Positions 5,820-6,065 of a stretch of 6,065 nucleotides of DNA are shown here, piece by piece. Every line of letters begins with the position of its first letter. The stretch's first letter is position 1. The notes below the pieces were generated by a model, which did no database searches, had not been told where the DNA came from, and worked only from the letters and a program-made list of their open reading frames with translations. The translations under genes were made by a program, and so were the position numbers. The stretch is from Thermoplasmatota archaeon (lineage in GTDB: Archaea; Thermoplasmatota; Thermoplasmata; Halarchaeoplasmatales; Halarchaeoplasmataceae): contig JAHENW010000156.1 of NCBI GenBank assembly GCA_018610025.1, forward strand, positions 1-6,065, in the 5' to 3' direction.

Positions 5820-6065
5820 TTACGTATGTTTTTCTAAACTCTCTTTCAAGGCCTCCTTTGGCAGAGCACCTATCATCTGGTCCACAAGTTCGCCGTCCTT
5901 GAACACCAGCAAGGTCGGGATGGATGTCACACCGTACTCACCACTCTTGCCCCCGTTCTCATCTACATCAAGCTTCCCGAAGGCTACCTCACCGGACATC
6001 TCGTCGGCCAGTTTCTCTATTATGGGCTCAAGCATCTTGCAGGGCCCACACCAGTCAGCCCAGCA
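5820..6065 (-). CDS. trx: Thioredoxin, C-terminal 81 residues (runs off the right edge)
   Basis: Thioredoxins reduce protein disulfides in the cytoplasm through a Cys-Gly-Pro-Cys pair. The visible part begins CWADWCGPCKM at the window edge, with the active-site cysteines at fragment residues 6 and 9. It continues through PIIEKLADEM, FGKLDVDEN, the cis-proline segment YGVTSIPTLLVFKDGE (Pro50 of the fragment), QMIGALPKEAL and a short C-terminal helix ending KHT. The order and spacing fit a single-domain thioredoxin missing about 20-30 N-terminal residues outside the window. A Cys stands where most thioredoxins have Phe (FWAxWCGPC), giving a third cysteine near the active site. An ATG at 6035 lies inside the domain and is not the start. 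The T-rich tract downstream suggests it ends its own transcript before gap. Confidence 0.94.
   Translation of the reverse strand, partial: CWADWCGPCKMLEPIIEKLADEMSGEVAFGKLDVDENGGKSGEYGVTSIPTLLVFKDGELVDQMIGALPKEALKESLEKHT

Noticed and set aside
5740..5820. Possible small RNA or riboswitch between thioredoxin and gap
   Set aside because: Only about 90 bases, explained by a T-rich terminator and the gap TATA box; no convincing conserved fold seen.

Overview
The window looks like chromosomal DNA from an archaeon, most likely euryarchaeal in the broad sense. Four things point there. The GAPDH is the archaeal type II enzyme. An NfeD-like gene sits directly ahead of a stomatin/SPFH gene, an arrangement common in archaea. 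Several genes have an A/T-rich TATA-like box about 25-35 bases upstream of their start with little or no leader. T-rich tracts follow gene ends. Many proteins are rich in Asp/Glu and some are strikingly acidic, so a salt-adapted lineage is possible, but genus or class cannot be read from this stretch.

Layout, left to right. Bases 1-417 (minus) hold the first 139 codons of pdxS, the PLP synthase lyase subunit. A divergent promoter region (about 418-538) separates it from a plus-strand pair: a short NfeD-like membrane protein (539-985) and an SPFH/stomatin-family protein (997-2226). The second has a five-unit, 11-residue repeat and an extremely acidic tail, and a T-rich terminator follows it. 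Next comes a calcineurin-like phosphoesterase (2269-2953, plus) that appears broken: the start is out of frame, a TAG replaces a usually conserved Pro near the C-terminus, and several motif residues are changed. A small, charge-polarised protein of unknown function follows (2995-3351, plus).

The right half is on the minus strand. In transcription order it reads: the 3' 81 codons of a thioredoxin (5820-6065), type II GAPDH (4723-5730) with its own likely promoter, and adenylosuccinate lyase purB (3363-4700), 22 bases after gap and probably cotranscribed with it. purB converges on the small hypothetical gene with an 11-base gap.

Functionally this is mostly housekeeping: cofactor B6 synthesis, triose-phosphate metabolism, purine synthesis and thiol redox, plus a membrane-organisation pair. 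I see no CRISPR array, RNA gene, mobile element or evident new multi-gene system. The items most worth a second look are the decayed phosphoesterase with its in-frame TAG, the unknown 118-residue protein, and the repeat and tail of the SPFH protein. No gene-free stretch exceeds about 120 bases.
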